A stretch of 64,000 nucleotides of DNA from Antedon mediterranea (Eukaryota > Echinodermata > Crinoidea > Comatulida > Antedonidae), in assembly GCF_964355755.1 (NCBI RefSeq), contig NC_092677.1:16340101-16404100 (forward strand), in the 5' to 3' direction. The notes beneath the pieces are model-generated. The model worked only from the letters and a program-made list of their open reading frames with translations. It made no database searches and was not told where the DNA came from. The translations under genes and the position numbers were made by a program. Shown piece after piece: positions 25,151 to 37,230 of the stretch (position 1 is the stretch's first letter; the number at the start of each line of letters is the position of its first letter).

Positions 25151-28100
25151 GAGGAAGTTTACTCGATCGATAGCGTTTGTACATATAATTCATTAGCGGT
25201 TAGTAAGCTCGTTTTTTTCCTGTCGTGTAAATTGAGTAGTATGTATACGTGTAGCAACGACGGGTGCAATAACTGAATATGAGCAATTAAACACATGCGA
25301 CTTCCCGGCTTTCCTACAACAGCCCATCATCCAATAAGCATATAGCGACAGGTATTGGCTTTACTACTGCAACGTCGATTGGTTGAAATGTCATGCTGGT
25401 TTGACTGTTTGGGCGAATCAGGGAGGAGTCAATCGCACGCGGATCAGGTGTCCAATACTAAATCAAAGCGTTTTAAACAACGTAAACACATTTATGTTAT
25501 ATCTACTTAGATTAGTAGAACTTAGATGATAATATAATGGAAGAACATTTTACAGCCACTCACAAAACATAGATCCTATTAACATTCTAAAATAGCAGGA
25601 ATTGAAGAAATTAGGCAACCTAGTTATTGGTTGGATTATCGTTCAATTGCATTAATGATCGTAATATACAGCAAGAGGGTGCAGGTACATGGCCAAGGGT
25701 AAAAGTGACGTTTCTAAGTGTATATCATCATTTTTGTCCCAGCAATTTGTGCAACACATATTTATTAGTGTCATTATCAAATTCGTTGTAATGATCGTAA
25801 CACTTGTGTGTTATTTAATACGAGTTAAGAGGAGTCAGGCGGGGGAGGGGGAGTGGGTGGACGGATGGAGGTTTCTGAAGGTTTATCGTAACGTACGTCC
25901 GAGCAATTTGTGATATTATTTATCGTCAATGCTTTTTTCGCACTTAAACCGTAAGCTCCGGGTCTAATGATTCATGTTCCTATGAAGAGGTCAGAGGTAC
26001 TAATCATTCACGTACTCATTTTATTTTGAATAGTCTATAGTTATAGGAAAGTCTATGCTGAAATATCCTTCTGCAGAACTATAAACACAACTTACTGTAG
26101 TAGACTAGCCTCATGATCTACTAGGCCTAGAATATACCCCAATTAAATTACATACGGTCTTACAAGTAAATATTCTCGAGTTGAGTTCAGGTCTTGGGAA
26201 ATAAAACCAAACTGAAACGCAACAGAGGAGGCCTGGGTATATTAACATTACTTGTAATGAAGTTCTACCAAATCCTTTTGTGTTCGTTCATGATGAGAAT
26301 ATCATTAACAGTAATGCATATGACATTTACAATTTGAATTAAATTTCTATTCAATTACTCATTGTAATCCGTGACTTAATGTAAATTACTTGCTTAATCT
26401 TCAGGATTAACATTCTAAAATGGGTATCATATACTTTACATGAAATTGTCAATAGATTGACATTATACATCCGTTTAAATAATACAATATAAAACAGTAA
26501 AGGCAAAATGATTATTAAATGTCTGGTAAATTGAACAACACTGATTGGCTTGTAAGTACCTAAGGTATCGTACGTTATGCTTTGTAAACTTGAATAATTT
26601 ATACAGATAGTATTTGATGGATCCCAACGGAATAGGCTAATAAGATTTTTTGGCTCTCCTGGAAAATGTTTTATAAATGAACTCATTTGTAATGTCAGTA
26701 ATTAATTATATCCAAATAAAAAAAAAATGTTACACAAATTCGTTTGAATAATTTGTATGAAAGTTACGTAATGTACTAGTGAAAAAACAACACGTTATTC
26801 TGACGTCACGATGTATGTTGTTGTTGGCTATCGTTATCAATAAAGTGCATATTAATTGACCAATGACAAGCCACAGTATGAATACTCCATCGCTCCTGAT
26901 TAGTCAAATCACGTCCGATCTTGTGTTGCGTCTGGTGGAATTGAATTTACGGACGGATGTATCGTAGTGGCGAATGTTGTAAGCATGTATACATCCGTTA
27001 CCTTATACATGTTAGCGACAAACACCCACCACAAACAATTTATCAGAGTAGAGCGAATATGCGATAACTGTAAGGCCTATAAAATGATTTAGAAAACACT
27101 AGAAAGCTTACACAAAATACTGTATGAAGATCAACTAATAAAACACACATTAGTGTAATGATATCCATATTTCGTCAACATTCAGCTGTGCCTGTCGTAA
27201 ATCGTTTACAAATCTTCATAATTCGCAGACTATCTGCGTTCATAATTCAACGACTATTCCGCGATAAATGCTTTTATAGGCCTAGAAAATGTATTATATC
27301 GCTGCTAAGATAAAATATGTCTTCCTTAAAAACCCATCCTATGCTAAGCAGACATGGGGTAAGGTGTGGGCCAGATTTAAAACGTGATTTCTTTCTTTGT
27401 ATTTTATAACGTAGGGCCTATTTAAATGAATAGCTAATAACATCCACTAAAGCATTACAAAATAAATTATATTTTTACTTTCACTTCATCTTCAACTGCA
27501 AATCATTGAAACGTTACGTCACTGTATAATGTCTCAGCATATCTTGTCCCAAATTATTCTTATTATTAAAAGTGTCAACGCATCTTTAATCTGTTTTCCG
27601 ACTAAATACTACCTACATACTACCTATAAAGACATTTGGATTAATAAAATGAAAGAGTTTTAAACTGTATATATTATGTTCATTCAACTTAAAATAAAAT
27701 ATGCTAGCAATTGTAATTGACTTTTTGTAGCATTTATAGACTAATCCGCAGTGGGACCTCTTTTCTCTGAAAACACATATTGACCAAACTACTATTACGT
27801 CATTTCAGTGCGAAATTCATTACATAATACAGTCGGTTGACTGAGTTACGGCCATACGTCACACTTAGCCTAGATCAAAACACGAAAACAAACCATTTAC
27901 TTTAGGATGACTTATATACACACACTAGTTTTGACCCACCATATCCACTAATTAAGTTATTCGAAAATTTGGCAATAATAAAAACTTACAAAACGAGGTT
28001 TTAAGAAGGGTGTGTACGAATCGTCGTTGCGACGACGACGGGAATAGTAACAGCAAGTGCAAGATTCATACATGATGATGACTTTGGTGATATTGGGATA

Positions 28101-28802
28101 TGAATATGACGACAATGATGATGATGACGACAATGATGACGACACGACTATGTGGACGACGCTAATTCCGTCGTGACTACAGCGCAAAATGCGTAAAGAC
28201 AGACAACGGAAATCATTGAAGAGCGATAGTAAAAGTAGCCTAATATATCGTGTTTTTATGATTATCATGGGTTATATAATATGATGATTTTGATTCGGAC
28301 GACGCCTTGTGCACAGTCGACAGCAGAAAAAAGACGAACTACTACAAATGAAACGCTAGAATGACACTACATAGATAACCATAATGCAAAGTAGGAGTAG
28401 AAAGATGAAAATGACAAATTATTAGTAGGAATGGAAAGCTATTAGAGAGCAATGTGCTGTGCCGCTAATCACAATATGTAATATCAATGATATAGCGCCT
28501 AAGAGTTCACGTACAGTTTCATACTCACATTATGTGATTTGTCACCGCGTTATTATCTCATCTATCAATGCTTTAATACCTCAGGAAACACAACAGGACA
28601 GAAGATTGATGGACAACGCAAAACAAGATTGACCATAAACGATAGTCTGCAAAACCACACACGTGGGTGACAATGTCATACCACGCGCCGTGACGTATAG
28701 TTGGGCACGCGTGGTTTATCATGTGTGTATATGGATTCTTTCAAACAAGAAGGTATGCAGCACACGCCAGGTGTACTTGTTGAAACAGAACGAACAATAC
28801 GC
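25151..28802. other. non-coding upstream region
   Basis: AT-rich. A cryptic GAT/GAC repeat lies at about 28070-28145. ORFs at 26351-26686 and 27957-28268 (minus) have skewed composition and no domains. Confidence 0.45.
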
Positions 28803-28806
28803 CGAT

Positions 28807-29313
28807 ATAGTAGAGCAGTTAATGACATGAGCTGTGCATTTTATTACCAAAGCATGAAACTTGGCACAAAGTTTCTTTAATGTATTTAGATTCAAAATAT
28901 CGGGGGGTGCCAAGCGTCCAACGTCCGATATGGCGGCCATCTTGATTTCAAAATGGCCACCATAAAAACAAAAAATGTTCATATCTTGGCAACTATACAC
29001 ATGAGAGACTTAATTATGGTCTCAAATTGTTCACAAACTATATATTTCTATTTGCTCTAATGAAAATTTTCGTCCAAAAATGACCGGAAATGACGTTTCT
29101 TTCAGTTTGACCTTTGACCTCGTATTTGTATATCTCTGTAACTACTGGTCATTTTCAATCGATTTTGGTGTCATTTTGTTCAGAATAAATACATTTATAT
29201 TTGTAGTAATGAAACATTTTCACATAAAATGACCGGAAATACAATTTATGACCTTTGACATTTATTTATTGATTTTTAATTAGGTGAATATACTGTATGT
29301 GGTTTTTGTTGGT
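28807..29313 (+). repeat. left arm of a large inverted repeat
   Basis: About 507 bp matching the reverse complement of 32855-33360. Shared blocks in order include TAGTAGAGCAGTTAA, ACCAAAGCATGAAACTTG, AATATCGGGGGGTGCCAAG, ATGGCGGCC, TTTCTATTTGCTCTAATGAA, TGACCTTTGACCTC and AATCGATTTTGGTGTCATTT. Diverged relatives occur at 47165-47830 and 51155-51420. Non-coding; the 93-codon minus-strand ORF inside has no domain. Confidence 0.9.
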
Positions 29314-29716
29314 CTTTAAACTTTGACCTGATTAATTATATTAAATGATTAATGGACTTAAATTGTATATAGTACATAAAATTGGTAAACATTGTGCTTG
29401 GTGGTACCATTAGTTCAATGATGTTGGCACCTTCTGATTCGCTAAAAGTTTTAATAGTTTGACAGAGGAAATAACATACATGTTATGGAATACCGTAAAA
29501 CCTAGAAAAGGTGATAGTATGAGCTTCTTTTCGAGATAGACTGTATTTGAATGTCAAATGAAAAGTATGATGATCGTGTTTATATCAATATATTATTAAT
29601 GACCTTACAAAGAACCCTTTATATTTCAACAATCAAGCCTCAGTTATTCTACAATTTATTGTTTTCCAAGTGGTATTTTGATTGTATCTTCTTTTTGTAT
29701 GCTTCCTCGGTTAATA

Positions 29717-32120
29717 TGGTCCTACTCCTCCTTCTTTGTCTGTATGGTCTTATACCCCATTCTTTGTCTGTGGATGGTCTTATACCCCCTTCTTTGTCTG
29801 TGGATGGTCTTACACCCCCTTCTGTGCGTGTTGATGGTATTACACCCCTTTCTTTGTGTGTGGATGGTCTTACACTCCTTTCTTTGCATGTAGATGGTCT
29901 TCCACCCCTTCTTTGTCTGTGGATGGTCCTACACTTCCTTCTTTGTCTGTGGATGGTCCTACACCCCCTTCTTTGTCTGTGGATGGTCTTATACCCCCTT
30001 CTTTGTCTGTAAGTGGTCCTATACCCTTTCTTTGTCAGTGGATGGTCTTACACCCCCTTCTTTGTCTGTGGATGGTCCTACACCCCCTTCTTTGTCTGTG
30101 GAGGGTCCTACTCCCCCTTCTTTGTCTGTGGATGGTCTTACACCCCTTTCTTTGTCTGTGGACGGTATTATACCCCCTTCTGTGCCTGTTGATGGTATTA
30201 CACCCTTTGCTTTGTCTGTTGATGGTATTACACCCTTTTCTTTGTCTGTTGATGGTATTACACCCTTTTCTTTGTCTGTGGATGGTATTACACCTCTTTT
30301 TTTTGTGTGTGGATGGTATTACACCCCTTTTTTGTGTGTGGATGGTCTTACACCTTTTTCTTTGTGTGTGGATGGTCTTACACCCCTTCTTTGTCTGTGG
30401 ATGGTCTTACACCCCCTCCTTTCTCTGTCGATGGTCTTATACCCCTTCTTTGTCTGTGGATGGTCTTATACCCCCTTCTTTGTCTGTGGATGGTCCTACA
30501 TCCCCTTCTTTGTCTGTGGATGGTCCTACACCTCCTTCTTTGTCTGTGGATGGTCCTACACCACATTCTTTGTCTGTGGATGGTCTTATACTCCCTTCTT
30601 TGTCTGTGGAGGGTCCTACGCCCCCTTCTTTGTCTGTAAGTGGTTCTATACCCCCTTCTTTGTCAGTGAATGGTCTTACACCCCCTTCTTTGTCTGTGGA
30701 GGGTCCTACGCCCCCTTCTTTGTCTGTGGATGGTCTTACACCCCTTCTTTGTCTGTGGATGGTCTTACACCCCCTTCTTTGTCTGTGGATGGTCCTACAC
30801 CCCTTTCTTTGTCTGTAGATGGCCTTACACCCCTTTCTTTGTCTGTGGATGGTCTTATACCCCCTTCTTTGTGTGTGGATGGTCTTACACCCCCTTCTTT
30901 GTCTGTGGATGGTCTTACACCCCCTTCTTTGTCTGTGGATGGTCTTATACCCCCTTCTTTGTCTGTAAGTGGTCCTATACCCCCTTCTTTGTCAGTGGAT
31001 GGTCTTACACCCCCTTCTTTGTCTGTGGAGGGTCCTACGCCCCCTTCTTTGTCTGTAGATGGCCTTACACCCCTTTCTTTGTCTGTGGATGGTCTTATAC
31101 CCCCTTCTTTGTGTGTGGATGGTCTTACACCCCTTTGTCTGTGGATCGTCTTACACTCCCTTCTTTGTCTGTGGATGGTCTTATACCCCCTTCTTTGTCT
31201 GTAAGTGGTCCTATATCCCCTTCTTTGTCAGTGGATGGTCTTACACCCCCTTCTTTGTCTGTGGAGGGTCCTACGCCCCCTTCTTTGTCTGTAGATGGCC
31301 TTACACCCCTTTCTTTGTCTGTGGATGGTCTTATACCCCCTTCTTTGTGTGTGGATGGTCTTACACCCCTTTGTCTGTGGATCGTCTTACACTCCCTTCT
31401 TTGTCTGTGGATGGTCTTATACCCCCTTCTTTGTCTGTAAGTGGTCCTATATCCCCTTCTTTGTCAGTGGATGGTCTTACACCCCCTTCTTTGTCTGTGG
31501 AGGGTCCTACGCCCCCTTCTTTGTCTGTAGATGGCCTTACACCCCTTTCTTTGTCTGTGGATGGTCTTATACCCCCTTCTTTGTGTGTGGATGGTCTTAC
31601 ACCCCTTTGTCTGTGGATGGTCTTACACCCCCTTCTTTGTCTGTGGATGGTCTTATACCCCCTTTGATTTGATTTGATTTATTTCGGCATCAGTACATAA
31701 AATATCACAGACATACAATTAAAATTGGCAAAAATTGTCTGTAAGTGGTCCCATACCCCCTTCTTTGTCAGTGGATGGTCTTACACCCCCTTCTTTGTCA
31801 GTGGATGGTCTTACACCCCCTTCTTTGTCTGTGGAGGGTCCTACGCCCCCTTCTTTGTCTGTGGATGGTCTTACACCCCCTTCTTTGTCTGTGGATGGTC
31901 CTACACCCCCTTCTTTGTCTGTAGATGGCCTTCCCCTTTCTTTGTCTGTGGATGGTCTTATACCCCCTTCTTTGTGTGTGGATGGTCTTACACCCCCCTC
32001 TTTGTCTGTGGATGGTCTTATACCCCCTTCTTTGTCTGTGGATGGTCTTATACCCCCTTCTTTGTCTGTGGATGGTCTTATACCCCCTTCTTTGTCTGTG
32101 GATGGTCTGGACCCACTACT
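29717..32120 (+). repeat. 30-bp minisatellite with a 236-bp higher-order unit
   Basis: Roughly 78 units of a 30-bp sequence: TTCTTTGTCTGTGGATGGTC then TTACACCCCC. The plus strand is C/T-rich. The GTAAGTGGTCC variant recurs at 30965, 31201 and 31437, exactly 236 bp apart. Each 236-bp block carries the same set of variant units, including a shortened CCCCTTTGTCTGTGGATCG unit in the first two. Because 30 is divisible by 3, long open frames exist in several frames (SLSVDGLTPP, FFVCGWSYTP, LCLWMVLHPL; RPSTDKEGGV on the minus strand). They are expected from the array alone, and I do not call a gene. Confidence 0.95.
31665..31734 (-). mobile_element. ~70-bp insertion inside the minisatellite, LINE-tail-like
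   Basis: The array is interrupted between CCCCCTT and TTGTCTGTAAG. Read on the minus strand, the insert ends with GAAATAAATCAAATCAAATC, a short tandem tail of the kind that ends some non-LTR retrotransposons. Probably a severely 5'-truncated copy. Confidence 0.5.
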
Positions 32121-32854
32121 TTGATTGATTAAATCAGACATTGTTTCTTGTATGATTAGGAGACCAAGACCTTCAAAGTGAAAGTCCACAGGTGGATGCC
32201 TAAAAACGTCTTGTACAGAACAGTATATTGTAGGTCCATGTCACTAATTTGAGGATTACTTGAATAATTATATTGAGATGTCTTTTACGAATTGATTTGG
32301 TTCGGATTTTGCTAAAAAATCAATGACTAGAGAAAATCGAGGAAAAGGATTCTGATGGTTTACAGCAAAGGCTCATTACCATAAAAATTGAGTACATTTG
32401 TTTAGATGCAACGAAAATGACCAAGAATTATCTGAGTTTCTGACTAATGAAAGTAGGTCTACTGTAGTAAGTACTTTGAAAGACGGTGTTCTCTTAACTC
32501 ATGAAAATGAGAACTTTCCGAACGAAAGAATGCTACTTTACATCAAAAATATTTCCAAATGGCATCTAACAATTCAATTCAACTTTTATTTCAGACAATT
32601 GTTCATATGGTATAATACATTACAAAAAAAAAGAAAAGATGAAGGAGGGAGGACCAAAACTTTTATATAACGATTGACACATCACAGTTTAGCAAACAAG
32701 TCGGCATGAGCTCAGTGATTGCTGTTTCGCAGTGATCTGTCATACTTTACGCCTATCCTATCACATCAAAAGTCAAAAATTCAGAATAATAAATTCCTGG
32801 TCATTTTTGCATTAAGTGTCATTTATTTCGGTAAAACAAATTAGGTGCATTTAT
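32121..32854. other. unique spacer inside the inverted repeat
   Basis: A short plus-strand ORF (32398-32670) has no recognisable domain. Nothing else seen. Confidence 0.45.
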
Positions 32855-33360
32855 ACCAATGTAAACCACATACAGTATGTTCACATAATTATATATGTCA
32901 AAGGTTATAAATTGTATTTCCAGTCATTTTATGTGAAAATGTTTCATTACTACAAATATAAATGTCTCTATTCTGAACAAAATGACACCAAAATCGATTG
33001 AAAATGATCAGTAGTTACCGAGATATACAGATAAGAGGTCAAAGGTCAAACTGGAAGAAACGTCATTTCCGGTCATTTTTTGACAAAACTTTTCTTTGAG
33101 CAAATAGAAATATGTGGTTTGTGAACAATTTAACACCAGAATCAAGTCTCTACTGTTTATAGTTGCCAAGATATGAACACTTTTTGTTTTTATGGTGGCC
33201 ATTTTGAAATCAAGATGGCCGCCATACCGGACGTTGGACACTTGGCACCCCCCGATATTTTGAATCTATATACATCAAAGAAACTTTGTGGCAAGTTTCA
33301 TGCTTTGGTAATAAAGTGCACAACTTGGCTATTTTTATGGCCTTAACTGCTCTACTAATA
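32855..33360 (-). repeat. right arm of the large inverted repeat
   Basis: Reverse-complement partner of 28807-29313; by eye roughly 80-85% similar. The outer end is TTAACTGCTCTACTA. The arms are separated by about 3.5 kb, most of it minisatellite. Confidence 0.9.
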
Positions 33361-33587
33361 CAGGTGATCTTAATTGGTGAACATGCTTGCCTGTGGGTCA
33401 TTTGAGAATCAATTTGCGTAAATACACGTTTCCGTGTCGGTACAAGCTGATGGGCTATTTTACGCTCTGTATCCTCGATCATACTATACCCAAGTTCCAG
33501 CCATTTGATACTTGTTTATACTTCCCAGAAAATATAAATCAGTATTCCTTGGTATAGGCCAAACATATTGCCTATTTTACCGGTCAG

Positions 33588-33699
33588 TGATTCTTAGTCG
33601 CGTGCGTGCAACGCGACACTACAGTTCACTATGTCGGTCGGTTGGTCGGTAAACACGAACTTGAGCACGCGACTGCAGCCATCTATATGGCCTTGTTTT
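33588..33699 (+). repeat. GTCGCG short dispersed element, copy 2
   Basis: Contains TTAGTCGCGTGCG, CACTATGTCGGTCGGTTGGT, CTTGAGCACGCGACTGCAG and ATATGGCCTTGTTTTT. The last block shows that the similarity with the copies at 16.9 and 50.0 kb extends beyond the GCGACT end. Confidence 0.75.
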
Positions 33700-34659
33700 T
33701 CGACTTCTGACTTTCATCCGCATACTACCCAAAAAGGTTTTATTTAAGGCTACAATCAATGATTTTACTTGCTTAGCCTACTTGTTTGCCTTAAAAATGC
33801 TAAATCAGTATACATTCCTTAGTTCAGCCAAGTATTTTGCTGTAGGCTTATCAGAGAATTGTTTTTACCTATCGCGCAAAATAATGTTTGATGCAAACTT
33901 CAAGGGTTTTCAGCCTGGGTCTGGATTGCCGATTTAAATAAAACTACGATTTTGCGTTACATTAATTACGTGTTAGGCCTTCTAATAAATATTAAATATT
34001 AGTATTTAAAAACTGCCTACAAATAATAATGATCAATGTCAATAACAATATGAATGTTTTTGATTAAGATAACACATGTTTTAAATGTGGCGTGGAAAAT
34101 TATCGATCTTCTTCTTGGTGTAAATAACATATTGTAATATAATAGGCTAATTAATAAACGTATCTTTACTGCAAATGTCACATACTGGCTCCTATCACAA
34201 TTAATAGATTGCTGCATTTATGTTTATTATAAAGTAAATTTTACAATGTTCATTATAAAACGCTAGGGTTGATAGACGGAATCAAAACATTTTAATGTAA
34301 CAATATTACTACAGTACATATCCATGCTGTACTGTACATTACATATTATAATTAGGATTGAATTTATATAAAACAAAAGTAATCAATCGATATGTTACAA
34401 TAATCGATCCGGGATAGAAGGTAGACCTACATTGGAAGATTTGTATACAAGGAATCAATTCATTGCGATATAAACAAGGCTACTCGAGATTACTTTGATA
34501 TGACAATTAACGCTACATATTTTATATTATTTTATTTTGTATCTCTATTGAGATCCAGCATTGTCATTATTTTCATTAATTTGCCTTTCGATATTATAAA
34601 TGTATTAAATTATTATATACTCAAGGTAATCAATAGTAATTTTTACAACGTAATACAAG
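33700..34659. other. non-coding, nothing recognised
   Basis: AT-rich, no supported feature. Confidence 0.45.
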
Positions 34660-36060
34660 AGGGAAGATGTGTAGACAAGAAATATTTTTTACAAGAAACG
34701 CCGCTCGACTTTTTGAAGTAATGGTTTTAATTATTATTCTTTGAAGACGCGAGGTTTCTACCCAAGTGACTGAGGCTAAATAAGGTATCTTTAATAAGTA
34801 ATAGGAAAAATGCAAAATACATTTTTATGACTTAACTTTCTGCAATTGTTGGTTTTATAGTTATGTGAATGTTTTGGTCTTCCCAAAAAGTCAACCCGTA
34901 GGCCTACATATACGGGCCTCGCGTCCTGGGACAGTAAATTACCCCATATGGGATATGGGCCACGTCTTCAAAGGGTTAAATTATGCTTTTTTTATAATTG
35001 ATTTATTTTTTCTATTAAACAATTCAATAAATAATGATTTATTTTTGCAATCGATAGTAAACATTTTGTGTAACGTAAATATATATTCTGAAATGAACAA
35101 AGGCCTACTGTTACAGAAAAAATATAATCCTAAACTATAGAGTACTGTACATATTCTGGGGTAGGGGCATTACTCCCTAATGTTACCCACATTCCAGTAT
35201 TTTTGTAACAATAAGTAGTAAATATTTTGTGTAACGTAAATGAACGGGTCCTAAACTAAACTATAGTATACATATTCGGGGGTTGAGGCGTTAATAACTA
35301 CGGCCGTGTTTACCCATATACCCCAACATTTCAGTAAACACAATTTATAATTTCCCAGCCGCCGACAAACGTACTCCATCACACCATTCGCTAAAAATAT
35401 TTTCCATAGAGGAAACGATTGTTTTGACAATTATTCAATGATACATTTGTGGTAAAACATTGTTTATTAAACAGAAACAGACCTTACTACTCTTTGAATA
35501 TATCTCATAGACTCTCAATTCTCCCAGATGTGTTTTGGTGTTTCAGCCCGCCCAGTTCAAGTTTACAAATGCCAAAGTAAATATAGCTTCCGATTGATAC
35601 AGTTTCCTAATGCTTCCGTCCAAAAGGAGGCGCGGCGCGAAAAAAATTAAATATCAAATCTTAAGGTTTCAGTTGAAGGAGGGCGTTCTGCAGAAATTCA
35701 TGAATGTCTTATGTTGTGCATCTTTATTTATCATATTAACAACTTTGCACAATGTAGTTATATCTAAAACAACAATCCTAGGCACGGTTGCCGTGGGTCT
35801 AGCTCCTAATGTCGAGCGAACCACAGACGTTGGCAACAAATAGTAACTGAATTATGGGGTATCTTACCCATCATAGACTAATTAAACAAAAAATATTTCT
35901 TACAAAAAACGTAGCTCGACATTTTAAAATGAATCATTGTTCTTTCTTCAGATATATTTATTAAAAAGACTCTCCTTTCCCAGACGTTTTTTGGGTCCAG
36001 CAGCTGGGATCTATAAATTATAGTCGAGTTTACAAAGTCGCAAAACTTTCGGTCTTAGAT
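34660..36060 (+). repeat. region of diverged internal duplications
   Basis: TTTTGTGTAACGTAAAT at about 35064 recurs at about 35227. Both are followed by CCTAAACTA, ACATATTC and a GGGG.T.GGGGC.TTA-type block, an offset of about 163 bp. Separately, AAATATTTTTTACAAGAAAC with CGCTCGACTTTTT near 34681 has a relative at about 35889 (AAATATTTCTTACAAAAAAC, GCTCGACATTTT). A TCTC.CCAGA.GT.TTTTGG block at about 35516 recurs near 35962. The ORF at 35610-35843 has no domain. Confidence 0.5.
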
Positions 36061-36939
36061 ACTATAATTGCTGCTTGCTTTAGCTTATGAATGACTAGTC
36101 CTCATGGGACGTAGCTGGCTAGAGCAGCAGCGTGAAAATAAATAATGCTAAGTATTTTCATTTATGATATCAAATAAACCGTACACCACACTGCTGAAAT
36201 ATTTCAAATGGAAAACAAGATTTCAATTCGAAGTTATAGCAGCATTGTATTAGCTACCATTATGTCTAGCCAATTTTATCATTTAAATTTGTAATGATAT
36301 GAATTAAATCAATTTTGCTGGCAGATGTTATTCTAAAATACATTTATTGTATTTGATCTTTAATTGACACATCTGGTTGGATTTATACATCCAAATGAAA
36401 TTCCAATAAATAGCATGTATGCAACAGGTTGGGTTTTTATTATGTTGTCATCTATAGTATTGTTTTGGACCACATGGCCCAGCGATTTCCAATAACAATT
36501 ACTCAGTTTGCATGATTACTATAATATAAATGAAGAAACAACAAAGAGAAAATTGCTATAGACAAAAAAATGTATTAATTCGTGTATATTTTAATAAATA
36601 GACCTAAGGCTCTGTCTACACATGGATTAAGGAATAGAAGGATATGAATCGACGGTGACATCAAACGATTTTACAACGGGCTTGCCTATACTAAACCACT
36701 GCTGCCAATCAAACAAACACGCTCATTGAACTCCGTGTCTCTAACCGCGGCCCTCTATAGAACGCTGCGAATCAACTGTTACATTTTTTGAGAACAAAAC
36801 GTAGCCATGAAGAAATCGTATGCGCAGTCTGATTGTTCTATTAACATGTCTGCGTCGATGATTAATTGCCAAGGAGGTTATGTGTTCACCCCTGTATGTT
36901 AGGGTGCGTGCGTACGTATATGTGTGTCTGTGAACAGCC

Positions 36940-37190
36940 TGGAGGCCACAGTTTTTATCCGATTCTCACCAAATGTGGCCACAATGATCTATGCCTCAAC
37001 AGCTCGGACGAGTTTGAATTTGAAAAGGCCATAGGCCAAGGTCACAACTAACAAAAAACTATTTTACTGCCTAGAGACCACAGTTTTTATCCAAATCTCA
37101 CCAAACTTAGCCACAATAATCAATGACTCATCATATAATTGTGGTTATATTTTGAAGGGTCAGGGTCAAAGATCAAGGTCCACAAAAAAC
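36940..37190 (+). repeat. ~130-bp tandem duplication
   Basis: CCACAGTTTTTATCCGATTC with CACCAAATGTGGCCACAATG (from about 36947) recurs at about 37078 as CCACAGTTTTTATCCAAATC, CACCAAACTTAGCCACAATA. Each is followed by a purine-rich GGTCA..GGTC block. Non-coding. Confidence 0.7.
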
Positions 37191-37230
37191 AAAACAAAAA
37201 AAGAAATAAAAAAATAATAATAAAAACAAA

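Noticed and set aside
29856-31440. Very long open frames (up to 436 codons) across the 30-bp array
   Set aside because: Expected from a stop-free repeat with a period divisible by three; open in several frames at once and in both directions.
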